Below are positions 18,466 to 28,889 of a stretch of DNA of 64,000 bases, piece by piece. Below the pieces are notes generated by a model that made no database searches, was not told where the DNA came from, and saw nothing but the letters and a program-made list of their open reading frames with translations. Every line of letters starts with the position of its first letter. Position 1 is the first letter of the stretch. Source of the stretch: Hydrogenovibrio sp. JE_KL2 (GTDB lineage: Bacteria > Pseudomonadota > Gammaproteobacteria > Thiomicrospirales > Thiomicrospiraceae); contig NZ_WBJR01000001.1 in the NCBI RefSeq assembly GCF_009296185.1, forward strand, positions 62,001 through 126,000. Reading direction: 5' to 3'. Both the position numbers and the translations under genes were made by a program.

Positions 18466-20910
18466 TTAAACCTTAAATTTCAAAATTGAAGAGGCCAATA
18501 AAGAAGCTTCTTGTTTGAGTTTCAAAGCCGTTTCAGATGTGACTTCAACCACGGTGGCATTTTGCTGCGTGTCTTGATCCAAGCTGCTGACCGCTATGTT
18601 GATTTGGTTAACCCCTTCGGCTTGTTCTTTGGCGGAGGCGTTAACTTCTTGGATAGTTCGACTCAATTCCTGAACACCGTGGCTGATTTGTTGTAGTTCT
18701 TCCACCGATGATTTCATCAAGCGCTCACCCTTATCGACTTCTTCCGTTGTGTGACCGATTAGAGAAGATATTTCCTTGGCGGCTTCGGCAGATTTTTGCG
18801 CGAGGCTACGCACTTCGCCCGCTACCACAGCAAAACCTCGTCCGTGGTCGCCCGCTCTTGCGGCTTCAACCGCAGCATTCAATGCCAACAAGTTGGTTTG
18901 GAATGCAATGGAGTCAATCAAAGCGACAATATTGGTGATGCTGTGAGACATGTTGTTGATTTCAGCCATGGCTTTGGCGGTATCATTGATAACCGCTTCC
19001 CCTTGGTCAGCTTGCTTTTGTGTCTGCAAGGTGTTGCTGTAAGCCTGATTGGTTAAATCCGTCGCGTTTTGCACGGTTGCGGTGATTTGCTCCAGCGCGG
19101 CGGCGGTTTCTTCCAGAGAGGCGGCTTGTTGCTGAACCCTTTCTGACAATTGTGTGCTGGAGTTGCTTAGAGATTGTGCATTCTCATCAACCGATAGGGA
19201 AACCTGTTGGATTTGACGAATGATTTGCGCCATCTCCTCAATACTCTTATTGATGGAGTTTTTCAGCGTTTCATAAGAACCGTGGTAGTCACCGGAAACG
19301 CGCTGCGTTAAATCCCCTTCGGTTTGTGCCAACATGACCTGATTGATTTCATCAAAAGTTGCCTGAATTTCGGACATGGAGGAGTTGATGTTGTCGATCA
19401 GGCGGCGAGTAGTTCCTTTTGCAGAAGGGCAGTCGATATACTGTGAGAAGTCACCTTGCACTAAGCCGTCAATCGCTTTCATAGTCTGTGTGAATGATTG
19501 ATCCAGCGTTTCCATTGCCATATCGACTTTTTCTCTAAAGCTTTTTGGTACTTCCTGGCTCAAGCGGACATTGAACTCCCCTTGCGTGATAGCGGTCATT
19601 ACCTTATCCAGCTCTTGTGTCATCATCGATACTGAGCGGGTTGCGGTGTTGGTACCATGTTGTAGCGACAATAAGTTTCCTTTAGTGTTTTCTTCAATAG
19701 AACGGTTGAAGTCACCATTACTGACGGCTGACAAAACATCATTGACTTCTTTGATGGTAGTTTCAAGGCTTGAAAGTAGGTGGTTGTAGGTTTTGGCCAA
19801 CATGGCGAATTCATCTGACCCTTCCAATTGGGCGCGTACCGAGAAGTCACCATTTTTATCGACAGATGTCATGGCATCCGTCAGGGCTTTAACCGAACGT
19901 TGGACACTCACAATAATCAGGTACATGACAATCAGCACCAACAGCAAGCTGATGACGATAGCCGAAGATGCCAACCATACCGAGCCAAGAGCAGAGTCAT
20001 AAAGCTCGTCGGTCATATTGGTTCCCTGATTTAGAAGTGAGGTTTGGAAGTTGTCCATTTGCTGTAGCACATTTCTGACGATGCCCTGCCATTCTTCGGG
20101 ATTGACGTTGATGTTTTCGGCAGTCAAATTGTCTAGCGCCAGAGATTCAAACTTAGTCATTTGTTGAAGTACGTCACTTTTCATCATTGCATTCAGTTTG
20201 GTTTGTTCAGCAGGGTTTGCATATTGTCTGAAACCATTCAGATAAGCCGATTTCTTGAAATATGCCTGATTGAACTTGAAAGCGAGCAGTTTGGTGAAGT
20301 GTGAGCGAGAGAATACGTTGTTCAGTACCGCGCCTTCGACACCGATGGTTTGCTTGGCGAACACAAAGTAATACATGCCATTGAGTGCGGAAGACATGTC
20401 ATGATTTGAGGTGTTGCTGGCGTAAATGGCAATCAGTTTTAACAGAACGGTATCCAGTTTAGAGAAAAATTGACCGCCTTTTTTGGTTTGCAGTGCATCT
20501 ATTTGAGGGTAGAGCGCAGTCAGATTTTTATATGCCGCGGCGATGGCGTTTTTCTGGCTGACAATTTTTTGCTGAAGTGCTTCATTTTTTATGCGGGTTG
20601 CGGTCATGTCCAAAGAAGTCATGAAATGGTCAAATGAGGTTTTCGTGACTTTTCGTTGGGCAACCAAATCATCTTGATGCTTTTGTCCTTTTGAACCGAT
20701 ATAGCCTGCGGTATAAGTTCGTTCAAGCTGGAGACTCTTGATAAGTTTGTTGAGTTCGATCGTATTGTTGAATAGAACTTGGCTTTCCTTTGCTTCAGTT
20801 AACTGTTTCAGGTTTTCTGACAAGTATTGAGAAGAAAATAAGACACTGGTAACCAAGGGAATAAAAGCTAACAGTAGCAGCTTTGATTTGATTGTCAGTT
20901 TATTTAGCAC
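18466..20910 (-). CDS. Methyl-accepting chemotaxis protein with NIT-type sensor
   Basis: 814-residue chemoreceptor. TM1 is at about 10-27. The periplasmic all-helical domain (about 30-305) begins with a NIT-like segment ([20 protein letters not shown]), known from nitrate/nitrite-sensing receptors. TM2 is at about 315-337, followed by HAMP modules and a signalling hairpin with its tip near residue 668 ([20 protein letters not shown]). Unlike the other two receptors in the window it ends in SSILKFKV without a WEDF tether, so it would depend on other receptors for CheR/CheB. The nitrate/nitrite ligand is inference from the family. Confidence 0.9.
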   Translation of the reverse strand: MLNKLTIKSKLLLLAFIPLVTSVLFSSQYLSENLKQLTEAKESQVLFNNTIELNKLIKSLQLERTYTAGYIGSKGQKHQDDLVAQRKVTKTSFDHFMTSLDMTATRIKNEALQQKIVSQKNAIAAAYKNLTALYPQIDALQTKKGGQFFSKLDTVLLKLIAIYASNTSNHDMSSALNGMYYFVFAKQTIGVEGAVLNNVFSRSHFTKLLAFKFNQAYFKKSAYLNGFRQYANPAEQTKLNAMMKSDVLQQMTKFESLALDNLTAENINVNPEEWQGIVRNVLQQMDNFQTSLLNQGTNMTDELYDSALGSVWLASSAIVISLLLVLIVMYLIIVSVQRSVKALTDAMTSVDKNGDFSVRAQLEGSDEFAMLAKTYNHLLSSLETTIKEVNDVLSAVSNGDFNRSIEENTKGNLLSLQHGTNTATRSVSMMTQELDKVMTAITQGEFNVRLSQEVPKSFREKVDMAMETLDQSFTQTMKAIDGLVQGDFSQYIDCPSAKGTTRRLIDNINSSMSEIQATFDEINQVMLAQTEGDLTQRVSGDYHGSYETLKNSINKSIEEMAQIIRQIQQVSLSVDENAQSLSNSSTQLSERVQQQAASLEETAAALEQITATVQNATDLTNQAYSNTLQTQKQADQGEAVINDTAKAMAEINNMSHSITNIVALIDSIAFQTNLLALNAAVEAARAGDHGRGFAVVAGEVRSLAQKSAEAAKEISSLIGHTTEEVDKGERLMKSSVEELQQISHGVQELSRTIQEVNASAKEQAEGVNQINIAVSSLDQDTQQNATVVEVTSETALKLKQEASLLASSILKFKV

Positions 20911-21138
20911 ACCGCACTCCTTTGTAACGAACTTATTCTTTTTATTATTTTAGTTTTCCTATAAATCATAAAGAATATTAACACTGCTTGTAGGGGAATT
21001 TAGGGTTTTGATTATCGTATTATTTAATGACCGCGCTATAAAATTCGATAGAGAAAAATGGAATATTTTTGCGGTAAAAACGTTATGAATATGGAAGGTA
21101 GTAGTATTTCGTACAGCTTTGGGTGATAGCTTTAAAAG

Positions 21139-22602
21139 TTATCCGGCTGTGCGGTTTTTTTTATCAATTTGAACCCTTTCCATGTGTGCCTTCCGACTCT
21201 CATCCAAGTTTACAATCGGGTGTGGGTAAGTTTTGCCAAGAAAAATACCTTTTTCCACACATTCACTTTCATATTTCCAAGGCTGGTGTATCGCTTTTTT
21301 CGACAGTGTTGAGAGTTCCGGCAACCAATGTTTTAGGTAATTGCCATCGGCATCGAATTTTTCACTTTGCACAACCGGATTGAACAAGCGGTAATAGGGC
21401 GCTGCATCCACGCCACATCCTGCTACCCATTGCCAGCCCATAACGTTGTTGGCTGGGTCGGCATCCAGTAAGGTTTCTTCAAACCAATGTTGTCCGATTA
21501 GCCAATGGAAGTTCAGATTTTTGGTGAGAAAAGAAGCCACGAGCATGCGCACACGATTGTGCATGATGCCGGTTGCCCAAAGTTCCCTCATGCCGGCATC
21601 GATAATGGGAATGCCCGTCAAGCCACTCTGCCATTTTTCAATGAGAATTTTACTGTCGTGATCAGTTTCATCACGCCACCGCATTTGCAGGTACTTTTCT
21701 TGGAAAGGGGCTGTCTGTGTTTGCGGAAACCAATACAGCAAATGTCTGGCAAACTCTCGCCAAGCGAGTTGGCGTAGCCAAGCCCGCGCAGCCGGTGCGA
21801 TATTGGCATCCGACTGTATCAGTGCTTGTAATTCAAAGTAAAGTTGCCTTGTCGGAATGTGGCCGAAATGAAGAGCCGTCGAAAGGTTTGAGGTGGCATG
21901 GTATGCGGGGAAGTCTCTATCGTTAGAGTAGTCCTGCAATTTTTCCGTGATGAAATCCGACAAAATCTGCCAGGTTGGGGTCTCACCGACTTGTCTGGCT
22001 GCCATGATTTTTTGCGCCCAGGGTTGTTGTTTAAGTTGGCGCAAGTCATCAGGTAAGGTCTGGTAGTGCGCAGGACAGGCTTTTGACGCGGTTTGCGTCA
22101 GCGTTGCTTTCGCTAGCCTTGCCAAAGGCTGGATATGATTTTGTTGTTTTAGCAGTCCGTTGTAAAAGGGGGTAAAAACCAGATAGGGACGGTTTTGTTG
22201 ATTTGAGAAATCTGTCGGTTTTAGCCAGAATTCGGAAAAAAAAGGTTTCAAACGTATATGCAATGTTTTACAGGCCTCCAGTGCCTGTTGCTGCATATTG
22301 GCGAAAGGTTCTCCAACCTGAAAGGTGTAGTAGACTTGATTAATAGATTCGTCTTTCAGTAGTTTTGGAAAGGTATCTGCAAAGTGACCGGAAACCATCC
22401 AGAGCTTACCATTTCGTTTGGCGGCATCGGTTGCAAGGGTTTCCAAGGCATGTGCCAGCCACACACGGTTGGCCGCACCAATACTTTTTTCAGGGTCATG
22501 AAAATAAGCGAGAATGATATCGTCATTGTTATTCAGCGCTTCATTCAACGCGGGGAAATAGTCTAATCTGAATTCTCGTTGTAGCCAGACCAAAGTCGTC
22601 AT
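21139..22602 (-). CDS. phrB: Deoxyribodipyrimidine photolyase (class I CPD type)
   Basis: 487 residues. The N-terminal antenna-binding Rossmann domain begins TTLVWLQREFRLDYFPAL. The C-terminal FAD-binding helical domain has TGIPIIDAGMRELWATG, MHNRVRMLVASFLTKNL and WQWVAGCGVDAAPYYRLFNP, all hallmark motifs of the photolyase/cryptochrome family. It repairs cyclobutane pyrimidine dimers using blue light. The length and motifs fit a class I CPD photolyase, though a cryptochrome-like role cannot be fully excluded. A perfect copy of the 19-bp repeat lies in the gene. Confidence 0.9.
   Translation of the reverse strand: MTTLVWLQREFRLDYFPALNEALNNNDDIILAYFHDPEKSIGAANRVWLAHALETLATDAAKRNGKLWMVSGHFADTFPKLLKDESINQVYYTFQVGEPFANMQQQALEACKTLHIRLKPFFSEFWLKPTDFSNQQNRPYLVFTPFYNGLLKQQNHIQPLARLAKATLTQTASKACPAHYQTLPDDLRQLKQQPWAQKIMAARQVGETPTWQILSDFITEKLQDYSNDRDFPAYHATSNLSTALHFGHIPTRQLYFELQALIQSDANIAPAARAWLRQLAWREFARHLLYWFPQTQTAPFQEKYLQMRWRDETDHDSKILIEKWQSGLTGIPIIDAGMRELWATGIMHNRVRMLVASFLTKNLNFHWLIGQHWFEETLLDADPANNVMGWQWVAGCGVDAAPYYRLFNPVVQSEKFDADGNYLKHWLPELSTLSKKAIHQPWKYESECVEKGIFLGKTYPHPIVNLDESRKAHMERVQIDKKNRTAG
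21962..21980 (+). repeat. 19-bp interspersed repeat, perfect copy (inside the photolyase gene)
   Basis: AAAATCTGCCAGGTTGGGG on the plus strand, antisense to the gene and encoding part of the TPTWQIL segment. Confidence 0.85.
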
Positions 22603-22807
22603 GTTATGCCCGGAATGTTGGAAATTATTTTGAAAGCGGTTGTCTTATTTTAGCTGTCTAATGGTAAACACCATCAACTATATCTGCTTATGGTGATGAT
22701 GGCTTCAACCCCAATTTGACTTTATGATAATATTCATAAAAAGAGTAGGGTTAAACAACACATATGTTTGCCTATTACGGTCTGGATTAAGGATAAACGA
22801 GGTCGGA

Positions 22808-23683
22808 ATGATTCGCAAATGGATATTGTTATGGGTTGTTTTACTGCTAGCTTCCTGTTCCAGCCCGCAAGATAAGCTGAAAATATCGGCAACGACTTGG
22901 GTGGGCTACTCTCCGCTTTTTTATGCTAAGGCCAAAGGCTGGCTTGATCCTCTTAAGATTCAACTGCTCCATGTTGTATCGCTCAGCGAAAACATGTATC
23001 TCTATCAAGCGGGCAATGCAGATGCCTATGTCGGCACGCAGTATGAATATAATGTCATGTCTTCTCACAAGCCGACATTAAAACCCGTCATGATGTTTGA
23101 TCGTTCCAATGGCGGCGACCTGATTCTCAGTAATGTTTCCATTGATGAGCTAAAGAACACCAAGCAAATAATTGATGTTTATCTTGAAATGGATTCGGTT
23201 AACCGAGTTTTGCTACATGATTTCATGGAAAAATATCAAATCAGTAGGGACAGAGTTCATCTTATTAATCATGATCAGGCAATTATTTCATCATTAAACA
23301 TGCAGAAGGTGAAAGGGCCGACGATTATTGTCACCTACACGCCCTACAATGTAGGTCTGGAAGAAAAAGGTTTTCATGAAGTGGCCTCTACTCGAGATGG
23401 GTTGGATTTGTTGGTGGTGGATGCCTTATTTACTACTCAAGATGTTTTACAGGCTCACAAAGAGCAGCTTGTGGCTTTAAAGGGGCTGGTTGCCAAGGCG
23501 GTTGCTGCGCTTAAGGCGAACCCTGAAGAGTTTTATCAAACTGTGAAGCCTTATATGCTGGGAGTGAGTTATCAAGACTTTTTAAATTCTTTGCACGACA
23601 TTGTTTGGATTAATGACGCTTTACCCGAAAAGTTGCGCCAACGTTTAACGCAAAGCAAGTTTGATACGAGGTTTTTGCTGTAA
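22808..23683 (+). CDS. Substrate-binding lipoprotein (NMT1/SsuA-like) without ABC partner
   Basis: 291 residues. A signal peptide with lipobox LLASC (Cys at about 18) predicts a lipoprotein. The mature part has the periplasmic-binding-protein fold of nitrate/sulfonate/thiamine-precursor binders (TTWVGYSPLFYAKAKGWLD; AGNADAYVGTQYE). ATG 22808 is chosen because GAGG lies just upstream and the signal peptide begins there; the frame also opens at 22724. No ABC permease or ATPase lies nearby. Its stop codon overlaps the start of the GGDEF-EAL gene (TAATG), which points to a sensing role rather than transport. Confidence 0.85.
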   Translation: MIRKWILLWVVLLLASCSSPQDKLKISATTWVGYSPLFYAKAKGWLDPLKIQLLHVVSLSENMYLYQAGNADAYVGTQYEYNVMSSHKPTLKPVMMFDRSNGGDLILSNVSIDELKNTKQIIDVYLEMDSVNRVLLHDFMEKYQISRDRVHLINHDQAIISSLNMQKVKGPTIIVTYTPYNVGLEEKGFHEVASTRDGLDLLVVDALFTTQDVLQAHKEQLVALKGLVAKAVAALKANPEEFYQTVKPYMLGVSYQDFLNSLHDIVWINDALPEKLRQRLTQSKFDTRFLL

Positions 23684-25707
23684 TGCAGTTCAATATCAAG
23701 CAATTTGTCGTTTTTATTGTTCTGTTTCTGTTGACGGTTCTATACGTCATCTTTTCTGACTATTATGCAGACCAAAGAGAGCAAACTGCTTCAGCGATAC
23801 TGAGTAATCTGCGGGAAGATATGTCTGAGATCGGGTATATCCTTTCCAAGAACCTACACAAGCAAGAAGATATTAAAGCACACCGTGCGATTTTGGATCG
23901 TACGGCCGCCAACAACGATTTTATCTCGGCAATCATGGTGTTGGATGGCTCCCGATTACTGCTTACAACCGATCCCGCGTTTCTTCAGGTGCCTAAAGAG
24001 AATCAATTTTTTCGTGCCCATGAGCAAACACCTTATGAAGTGATGAGACAAGCTGGGAGTTTTGAAGGCGTGATTCGCTATTATCGAAATGGGGAGCTTC
24101 ACCGTTTGAGATTGGTCTTTGTAGTGGATAAGGGGGAAGTTAAAACCTATTTAAATTACAACAAAGCTAATTTCCTGGTTTACTTGGTGTTTCTGCCATC
24201 GATATTGGTTTTCCTGGTGTGGGGGCTGTTCAGCGTTTATGTGTCTCAGCCGTTGGAAAAGCTTAAAAACTACTTGCTGACAGGGGAGGGCGCTCCCAAA
24301 CCGTTCAAGTTAAAAGAGCTGGATACGATTCGTGGCATTATGGAACAGACGTTTGCCCGGTTGGCACAGGAGCAAAAGCATTTATATAAACTTGCCCGCA
24401 AAGATTCGTTAACGGGGCTTGCAAACCGCAATGCGTTGCATGAAAGACTAGAGAAAATTATTGAAGAATCCAAAACAAAGGAGCGCCAATTTGCGTTTTT
24501 ATTCCTGGATTTGGATTTGTTTAAATCTGTTAATGATTCTTTGGGTCATCATATTGGTGATGAGTTGCTCAAGCAGGTCGGTAAGTTGTTGAAGAGAACC
24601 GTTCATCGGAACGAGTTTGTTGCTCGAGTTGGGGGCGACGAGTTTATTTTGTTATTGCACCGCTATAGCAATGTCTCGGAAATTATTGCCACTATTGAAA
24701 CCATTCAACGTGATTTGAGCGAACCGTTTCATATCCACAATCATCCTATCAGTATTTCGAGTAGTGTTGGAGTGGCTTTTTATCCGCAAGATGGCAAAGA
24801 TTTCGTCGGCTTGATGCAGTGCTCTGATATTGCCATGTATGAGGCCAAGAAAAACGGGCGTTCACAGTACTTTTTCTATACGGAGCAGCTTAATCAACAG
24901 GTGCAGAAAACCATCAAGCTGGAAAAGGAAATGCAGCTTGCATTGGATAATGACGAGTACCAGTTGTTCTATCAACCTAAAGTCGATTTGATTTCCAAAG
25001 AGATCATTGGTGCGGAAGCCTTGATTCGTTGGATCAAGCCAGACGGAACTCTCGTGCCACCAAGCGATTTTATTTCGCTAGCGGAAGAAAACGGTTTCAT
25101 TATGGATTTAGGGAAGTGGATACTAGAAGCGGCATTAAACCAGTTGCATGAGTGGCAACAAAAAGGTATTAAAATCAGGATGTCCATCAATGTTGCCGCT
25201 AGACAGTTTTTATCTGGTGATTTCGACGCGGATTTTAAAGCTCTTTTGGCAAAAATTCCGGTAGACCCTAAATTTATCGATTTGGAAATAACGGAATACC
25301 TGTTTTTCGAGCAAAACAAGAGCAACTTACATATCCTGCAAAGCATGCGCGATTTGGGCGTTACAATCTCATTGGATGATTTTGGAACGGGCTTCTCGTC
25401 GTTATCTTACCTAAAGAAATTCCCTATAGATTTTCTTAAAATCGATAAGAGTTTTGTCGATGACTATGATACAGAGCAGGGAGCCGTTTTTCTTGAAACC
25501 ATTGTAAGAATGGCGAAAAGTTTGAAGATGGGCGTGGTTGCCGAGGGGGTCGAAACCGAAACCCAAGTGAAGTACTTGGAAGCGATTGGTTGCGATACTT
25601 TTCAAGGGTACATTTGTTCTCGACCACTACCTGTAGAAGACTTTTATCGCTTCTTAGGTGTCAATCATCAAAATAGCTGTACTACGCAGAAGCTTGATAA
25701 ATTTTAA
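23683..25707 (+). CDS. Membrane GGDEF-EAL protein
   Basis: 674 residues. TM1 is at about 7-24, a small periplasmic domain spans about 25-160, and TM2 is at about 165-187. The GGDEF domain (about 245-400) keeps an intact GGDEF active site but lacks a clear RxxD inhibitory site. The EAL domain (about 415-660) has EALIRW, DDFGTGFSSLSYL and KIDKSFVDD. It could make or break c-di-GMP, or both under ligand control. It overlaps the preceding binding-protein lipoprotein gene by one base. This is like the NspS/MbaA pair of Vibrio cholerae, where a periplasmic binding protein controls a GGDEF-EAL enzyme; the analogy is inference. Confidence 0.92.
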   Translation: MQFNIKQFVVFIVLFLLTVLYVIFSDYYADQREQTASAILSNLREDMSEIGYILSKNLHKQEDIKAHRAILDRTAANNDFISAIMVLDGSRLLLTTDPAFLQVPKENQFFRAHEQTPYEVMRQAGSFEGVIRYYRNGELHRLRLVFVVDKGEVKTYLNYNKANFLVYLVFLPSILVFLVWGLFSVYVSQPLEKLKNYLLTGEGAPKPFKLKELDTIRGIMEQTFARLAQEQKHLYKLARKDSLTGLANRNALHERLEKIIEESKTKERQFAFLFLDLDLFKSVNDSLGHHIGDELLKQVGKLLKRTVHRNEFVARVGGDEFILLLHRYSNVSEIIATIETIQRDLSEPFHIHNHPISISSSVGVAFYPQDGKDFVGLMQCSDIAMYEAKKNGRSQYFFYTEQLNQQVQKTIKLEKEMQLALDNDEYQLFYQPKVDLISKEIIGAEALIRWIKPDGTLVPPSDFISLAEENGFIMDLGKWILEAALNQLHEWQQKGIKIRMSINVAARQFLSGDFDADFKALLAKIPVDPKFIDLEITEYLFFEQNKSNLHILQSMRDLGVTISLDDFGTGFSSLSYLKKFPIDFLKIDKSFVDDYDTEQGAVFLETIVRMAKSLKMGVVAEGVETETQVKYLEAIGCDTFQGYICSRPLPVEDFYRFLGVNHQNSCTTQKLDKF

Positions 25708-25793
25708 ATACCTTGTTATTGCTAGGTTTTTTCTTTATTTTTTTGTGCTGCTATGTTTCGAGTTTTATTGCGTAGAATTATAAAAAAAACAAA

Positions 25794-28364
25794 ATGGCGC
25801 GTGGTTATCGAAGCTCTACCCAGAAAAAAGTGTTTTGGCTTTTTTCTCTCCTGTTTTTGGTTATTTTAATCGGCTTCGGCACCGCTAGTTTAAGATTCCT
25901 CCATCAATTTGTCATTAATGACTTCTACAACGAATCTTTTTTCGTTTCCCGGTTGTTTATTAAAAATTTTGACGTCACACTCAATCAAGGCAAAGACCTA
26001 GTTGATTCTGTAGAGTTGTCTCCGGTTGTGCAGCATTTTTTCAAGGCGCCCGACAAAACAGATCGTACTTTTCTTGAAAAGGCGCTACTGTCAAAAATCA
26101 TTTCATTCAAAAATGCCTCTCAGCTTCGGTTACTTTCTCCAAATGGAATGGAGTTGGTTCGTATTGATCGCAAATTCACAACCGGCAAGTTAGTGATTGT
26201 GCCTCGAAAGGCCTTGCAGGATAAGTCGCAGCGCTATTACCATCAGGCAGTTTTAAAGCTCAAGGGCAAGGCCTTTTATTTCTCCAACTTTGACCTCAAT
26301 ATTGAGCACAACAAAGTGGTTGAGCCTTATGAGCCGACCATTCGTATTGGGCAAAAAATATATCTGGATAAACGTTTTGTCGGTTACGTAATGTTAAACA
26401 TCAACCTGGCTCACTTTATTGAGTCTTTACGTAATGCAGGGGAAATGGACTTTTTTGTCACAGATCAGCGTGGACATATACTGATAGGCAAAACGCCACA
26501 AGAAAGCTGGCATGAAAATTTGGGGTTACCCGCTAATGTTTTGCCGGTTTTGCAGCATGATGGCAAAACCGTTGACTTGACAAAGAACTTCTATGGCAAC
26601 GACTTTAGAGCCGAACCGCTTTATGTCACGCCAGATCAAAAGCTTTATCTCATCTCTTCAAAGCTGCCATCGCTTTTAAACCAAGTGCCTAGTACGGTGG
26701 CAATGGAGTTGCTCACCAGCTTTTTTATGCTGTTGGTACTAGTCGCTATTTTTATTTGGGCTTTGGCGTTACGTGTTTCTAAGTGGATATCAGAGTATGA
26801 GCTGCGTTCTAAAATACTAGATAAGGTTTCTGATAGTGTCTATGTTTATGATGCAAAGGGTCAGTTTATCTATGCAAATCAACAAGCCTGGAAAAAGCGT
26901 GGCTATGACGAGCAGGCTTTTAAACAATTGAATATTGTGCAGTTGAATACTCCAGAGTATAAGCGCAGTGTGAAGGATCTAATTGCCGATTTGAGGTATG
27001 TTCCCAACAAAGTTTTCCGTGCAGAACATATGATGAAAACAGGAAAACACTTGCCTGTAGAGGTTAGTGCTTCCTTGTTTGAGATGGAAGGCAGTGAAGT
27101 TGTGTTGAATGTTGCGCGAGACATTGGTGAGCAACTTAAGCATGAGAAACTACTGATCAATCTTGAGCAGCGTTATCGTCAATTAATGGATGAATCACCA
27201 GTCGGCATTTTTGAGATGTCCGATGACTATACATTTACCTACGCCAATAAAGTGTTTTTGGATTTATTTCACGTTGAAAGTATAGGGCAACTCAATAGTG
27301 ACGAGTTACCGGGGCTAAGAAAAATGCTGGTGCCTTTTGTAGTCTTGGTTCATGAAAATCACATGGTTCAAGATTTCGAGTGCGATGTTACCTGTGAAAA
27401 ACAAGCACTTTCAAAACGTTATTTTCGTATGAATGGTGTGATGCGTAACCAAAAGATGATCGCTACTTGCATGGATATTTCGCAACAACGTGAACAGGCG
27501 CTTATGAATCAATTGTGGACACAGTTGATTTCCCAAATAGAAGACTTGATTATGGTGACCGATTTGTCAGGTAAAATCACCTACGTCAACAAAGCCTTTA
27601 CGCAAGTAACCGGATATGAAGAAAAAGATGTTTTGGGGCAAAGCCCGAAAATCCTTAGCTCAGGTCAACAATCGTTAGACTTCTACACCTGTTTGTGGAG
27701 AACGCTTCTATCTGGAAAAAGTTTCCGTGATATCTTTATCAATCAGCGTGCCGATGGTAGTGTTTATTATGAAGATAAAACCATTACCCCTGTGTGCGAT
27801 GATGAAGGAGAAATTTCCGCATTCGTATCAAGTTCCAGGGTTGTCACAGAGCAGGTACTCAAGGAAAAAGCCTTAAAGCATCAAGCAGAGCATGACGCTC
27901 TGACTGGAGTCTATAATCGCTATACACTCAATATGCGTATGGCTCAACTTATGGAACAATTTAAAAAAGATGGCACCACTTTTTGCGTTATCTTTTTTGA
28001 TATTGACCATTTCAAACAAGTCAACGACATCTACGGTCACGAAGTAGGGGATATTGTCTTGAAGCAGATTGCCGAAATCGTTGATTTACATTCCCGTCAC
28101 TCCGATGTATTTGCACGCTGGGGGGGAGAAGAGTTTGTGTTGATCGTTTGTGATAGCGACCTTGAACAAGCCATGAAAGTTGCAGAAACCCTAAGAGCAC
28201 GCATTGCTGAATTTCACTCCGACAGCAGACCAGATGTGACGGCCAGTTTTGGTGTCTCGCAAGTTAAAGAAGGAGACGATCTTGAGTCGCTGATTAAGCG
28301 AGCAGATTCTGCAATGTACCAAGCAAAACAGAATGGACGTAATCAGGTTTATAGCCTTACATAG
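25794..28364 (+). CDS. Cache-PAS-GGDEF diguanylate cyclase
   Basis: 856 residues. TM1 is at about 13-35, a large periplasmic cache-type sensor spans about 36-300, and TM2 is at about 304-328. Three PAS-type modules (about 338-450, 455-565 and 575-690) precede a GGDEF domain (about 695-855). The active site is GGEEF, a functional variant, and RHSD sits five residues before it, the position of the inhibitory I-site. It should synthesise c-di-GMP with product feedback. The gene starts 87 bp after the GGDEF-EAL gene and may share its transcript; no strong Shine-Dalgarno is seen. Confidence 0.92.
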   Translation: MARGYRSSTQKKVFWLFSLLFLVILIGFGTASLRFLHQFVINDFYNESFFVSRLFIKNFDVTLNQGKDLVDSVELSPVVQHFFKAPDKTDRTFLEKALLSKIISFKNASQLRLLSPNGMELVRIDRKFTTGKLVIVPRKALQDKSQRYYHQAVLKLKGKAFYFSNFDLNIEHNKVVEPYEPTIRIGQKIYLDKRFVGYVMLNINLAHFIESLRNAGEMDFFVTDQRGHILIGKTPQESWHENLGLPANVLPVLQHDGKTVDLTKNFYGNDFRAEPLYVTPDQKLYLISSKLPSLLNQVPSTVAMELLTSFFMLLVLVAIFIWALALRVSKWISEYELRSKILDKVSDSVYVYDAKGQFIYANQQAWKKRGYDEQAFKQLNIVQLNTPEYKRSVKDLIADLRYVPNKVFRAEHMMKTGKHLPVEVSASLFEMEGSEVVLNVARDIGEQLKHEKLLINLEQRYRQLMDESPVGIFEMSDDYTFTYANKVFLDLFHVESIGQLNSDELPGLRKMLVPFVVLVHENHMVQDFECDVTCEKQALSKRYFRMNGVMRNQKMIATCMDISQQREQALMNQLWTQLISQIEDLIMVTDLSGKITYVNKAFTQVTGYEEKDVLGQSPKILSSGQQSLDFYTCLWRTLLSGKSFRDIFINQRADGSVYYEDKTITPVCDDEGEISAFVSSSRVVTEQVLKEKALKHQAEHDALTGVYNRYTLNMRMAQLMEQFKKDGTTFCVIFFDIDHFKQVNDIYGHEVGDIVLKQIAEIVDLHSRHSDVFARWGGEEFVLIVCDSDLEQAMKVAETLRARIAEFHSDSRPDVTASFGVSQVKEGDDLESLIKRADSAMYQAKQNGRNQVYSLT

Positions 28365-28511
28365 TATTTTATAAATTCACTTTTAAGTTCTGTTACCAGC
28401 CCTGAATTTTTAGGACTTTTGCGAGTTTCACTAAATGTGATTTTTTTATTAAAAAGGGGTTGCAGAGAACGATATTTTCTCTATAATACGCTCCATCGAA
28501 CGAATTACTCT

Positions 28512-28587
28512 TCCCGATTAGTTCAGTTGGTAGAACACCGGACTGTTAATCCGTATGTCGCTGGTTCGAGTCCAGCATCGGGAGCCA
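28512..28587 (+). tRNA. tRNA-Asn (GTT)
   Basis: 76 bases. The acceptor stem TCCCGAT pairs with ATCGGGA, followed by discriminator G and encoded CCA. The D-loop contains AGTTCAGTTGGTAGA, the anticodon loop CTGTTAA has GTT, and the T-arm is CTGGTTCGAGTCCAG. All four arms fold. Its 3' half is duplicated at 29497 as a candidate attachment site. Confidence 0.97.
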
Positions 28588-28648
28588 CATTCTAAAGCCA
28601 GATATTTCAAACACTTACGAGTGAATGAAGTCTGGCTTTTTTATTGCC
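28557..28648 (+). repeat. 92-bp direct repeat, tRNA-proximal copy (att-like)
   Basis: This begins in the tRNA-Asn variable region, covers the T-arm, acceptor 3' strand and CCA, and runs through the tRNA terminator. It is identical base for base to 29497-29588. Weaker similarity continues 5' into the anticodon loop. This is the layout of a tRNA-located attachment site. Confidence 0.85.
28594..28642 (+). terminator. tRNA-Asn terminator
   Basis: Outer stem AAAGCCAGA (28594-28602) pairs with TCTGGCTTT (28631-28639), with an inner hairpin CACT-TACG-AGTG, followed by a T-run. The whole structure is repeated exactly in the second copy of the direct repeat. Confidence 0.85.
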
Positions 28649-28661
28649 CTTAAAGAACCTA

Positions 28662-28889
28662 TTATAGGCGATCCTTTTTGTCAGCGGGCGCATCAGCGAC
28701 TCTATTTAACATAGATATAGCATGCTCTCTGCTACCACGTTCAGCTCTTTGTTTAAGATAGTCCTCAGTCTTAAGTGCAGAAATTTTTTCTGCAATGGCA
28801 TTTACAATGAACTGATTGATAGACGTGTCACCTTTCAATGCTTCAATCTCTTGCTTGTAGTAGTCAGGAATTCTAAGTGCATAATTCAT
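28662..28889 (-). CDS. Ribbon-helix-helix antitoxin
   Basis: 75 residues. The N-terminus (NYALRIPDYYKQEIEALKGDTSINQFIVNAIAEKI) has the beta-strand/two-helix pattern of HicB/Arc-type RHH DNA-binding proteins. The C-terminal half is charged and probably disordered until bound to the toxin. The start overlaps the stop of the PIN toxin gene by 4 bp (ATGA), so the pair is translationally coupled. Toxin-first order is unusual for VapBC but typical of this COG1569-like PIN group. It lies between the two 92-bp repeats. Confidence 0.82.
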   Translation of the reverse strand: MNYALRIPDYYKQEIEALKGDTSINQFIVNAIAEKISALKTEDYLKQRAERGSREHAISMLNRVADAPADKKDRL

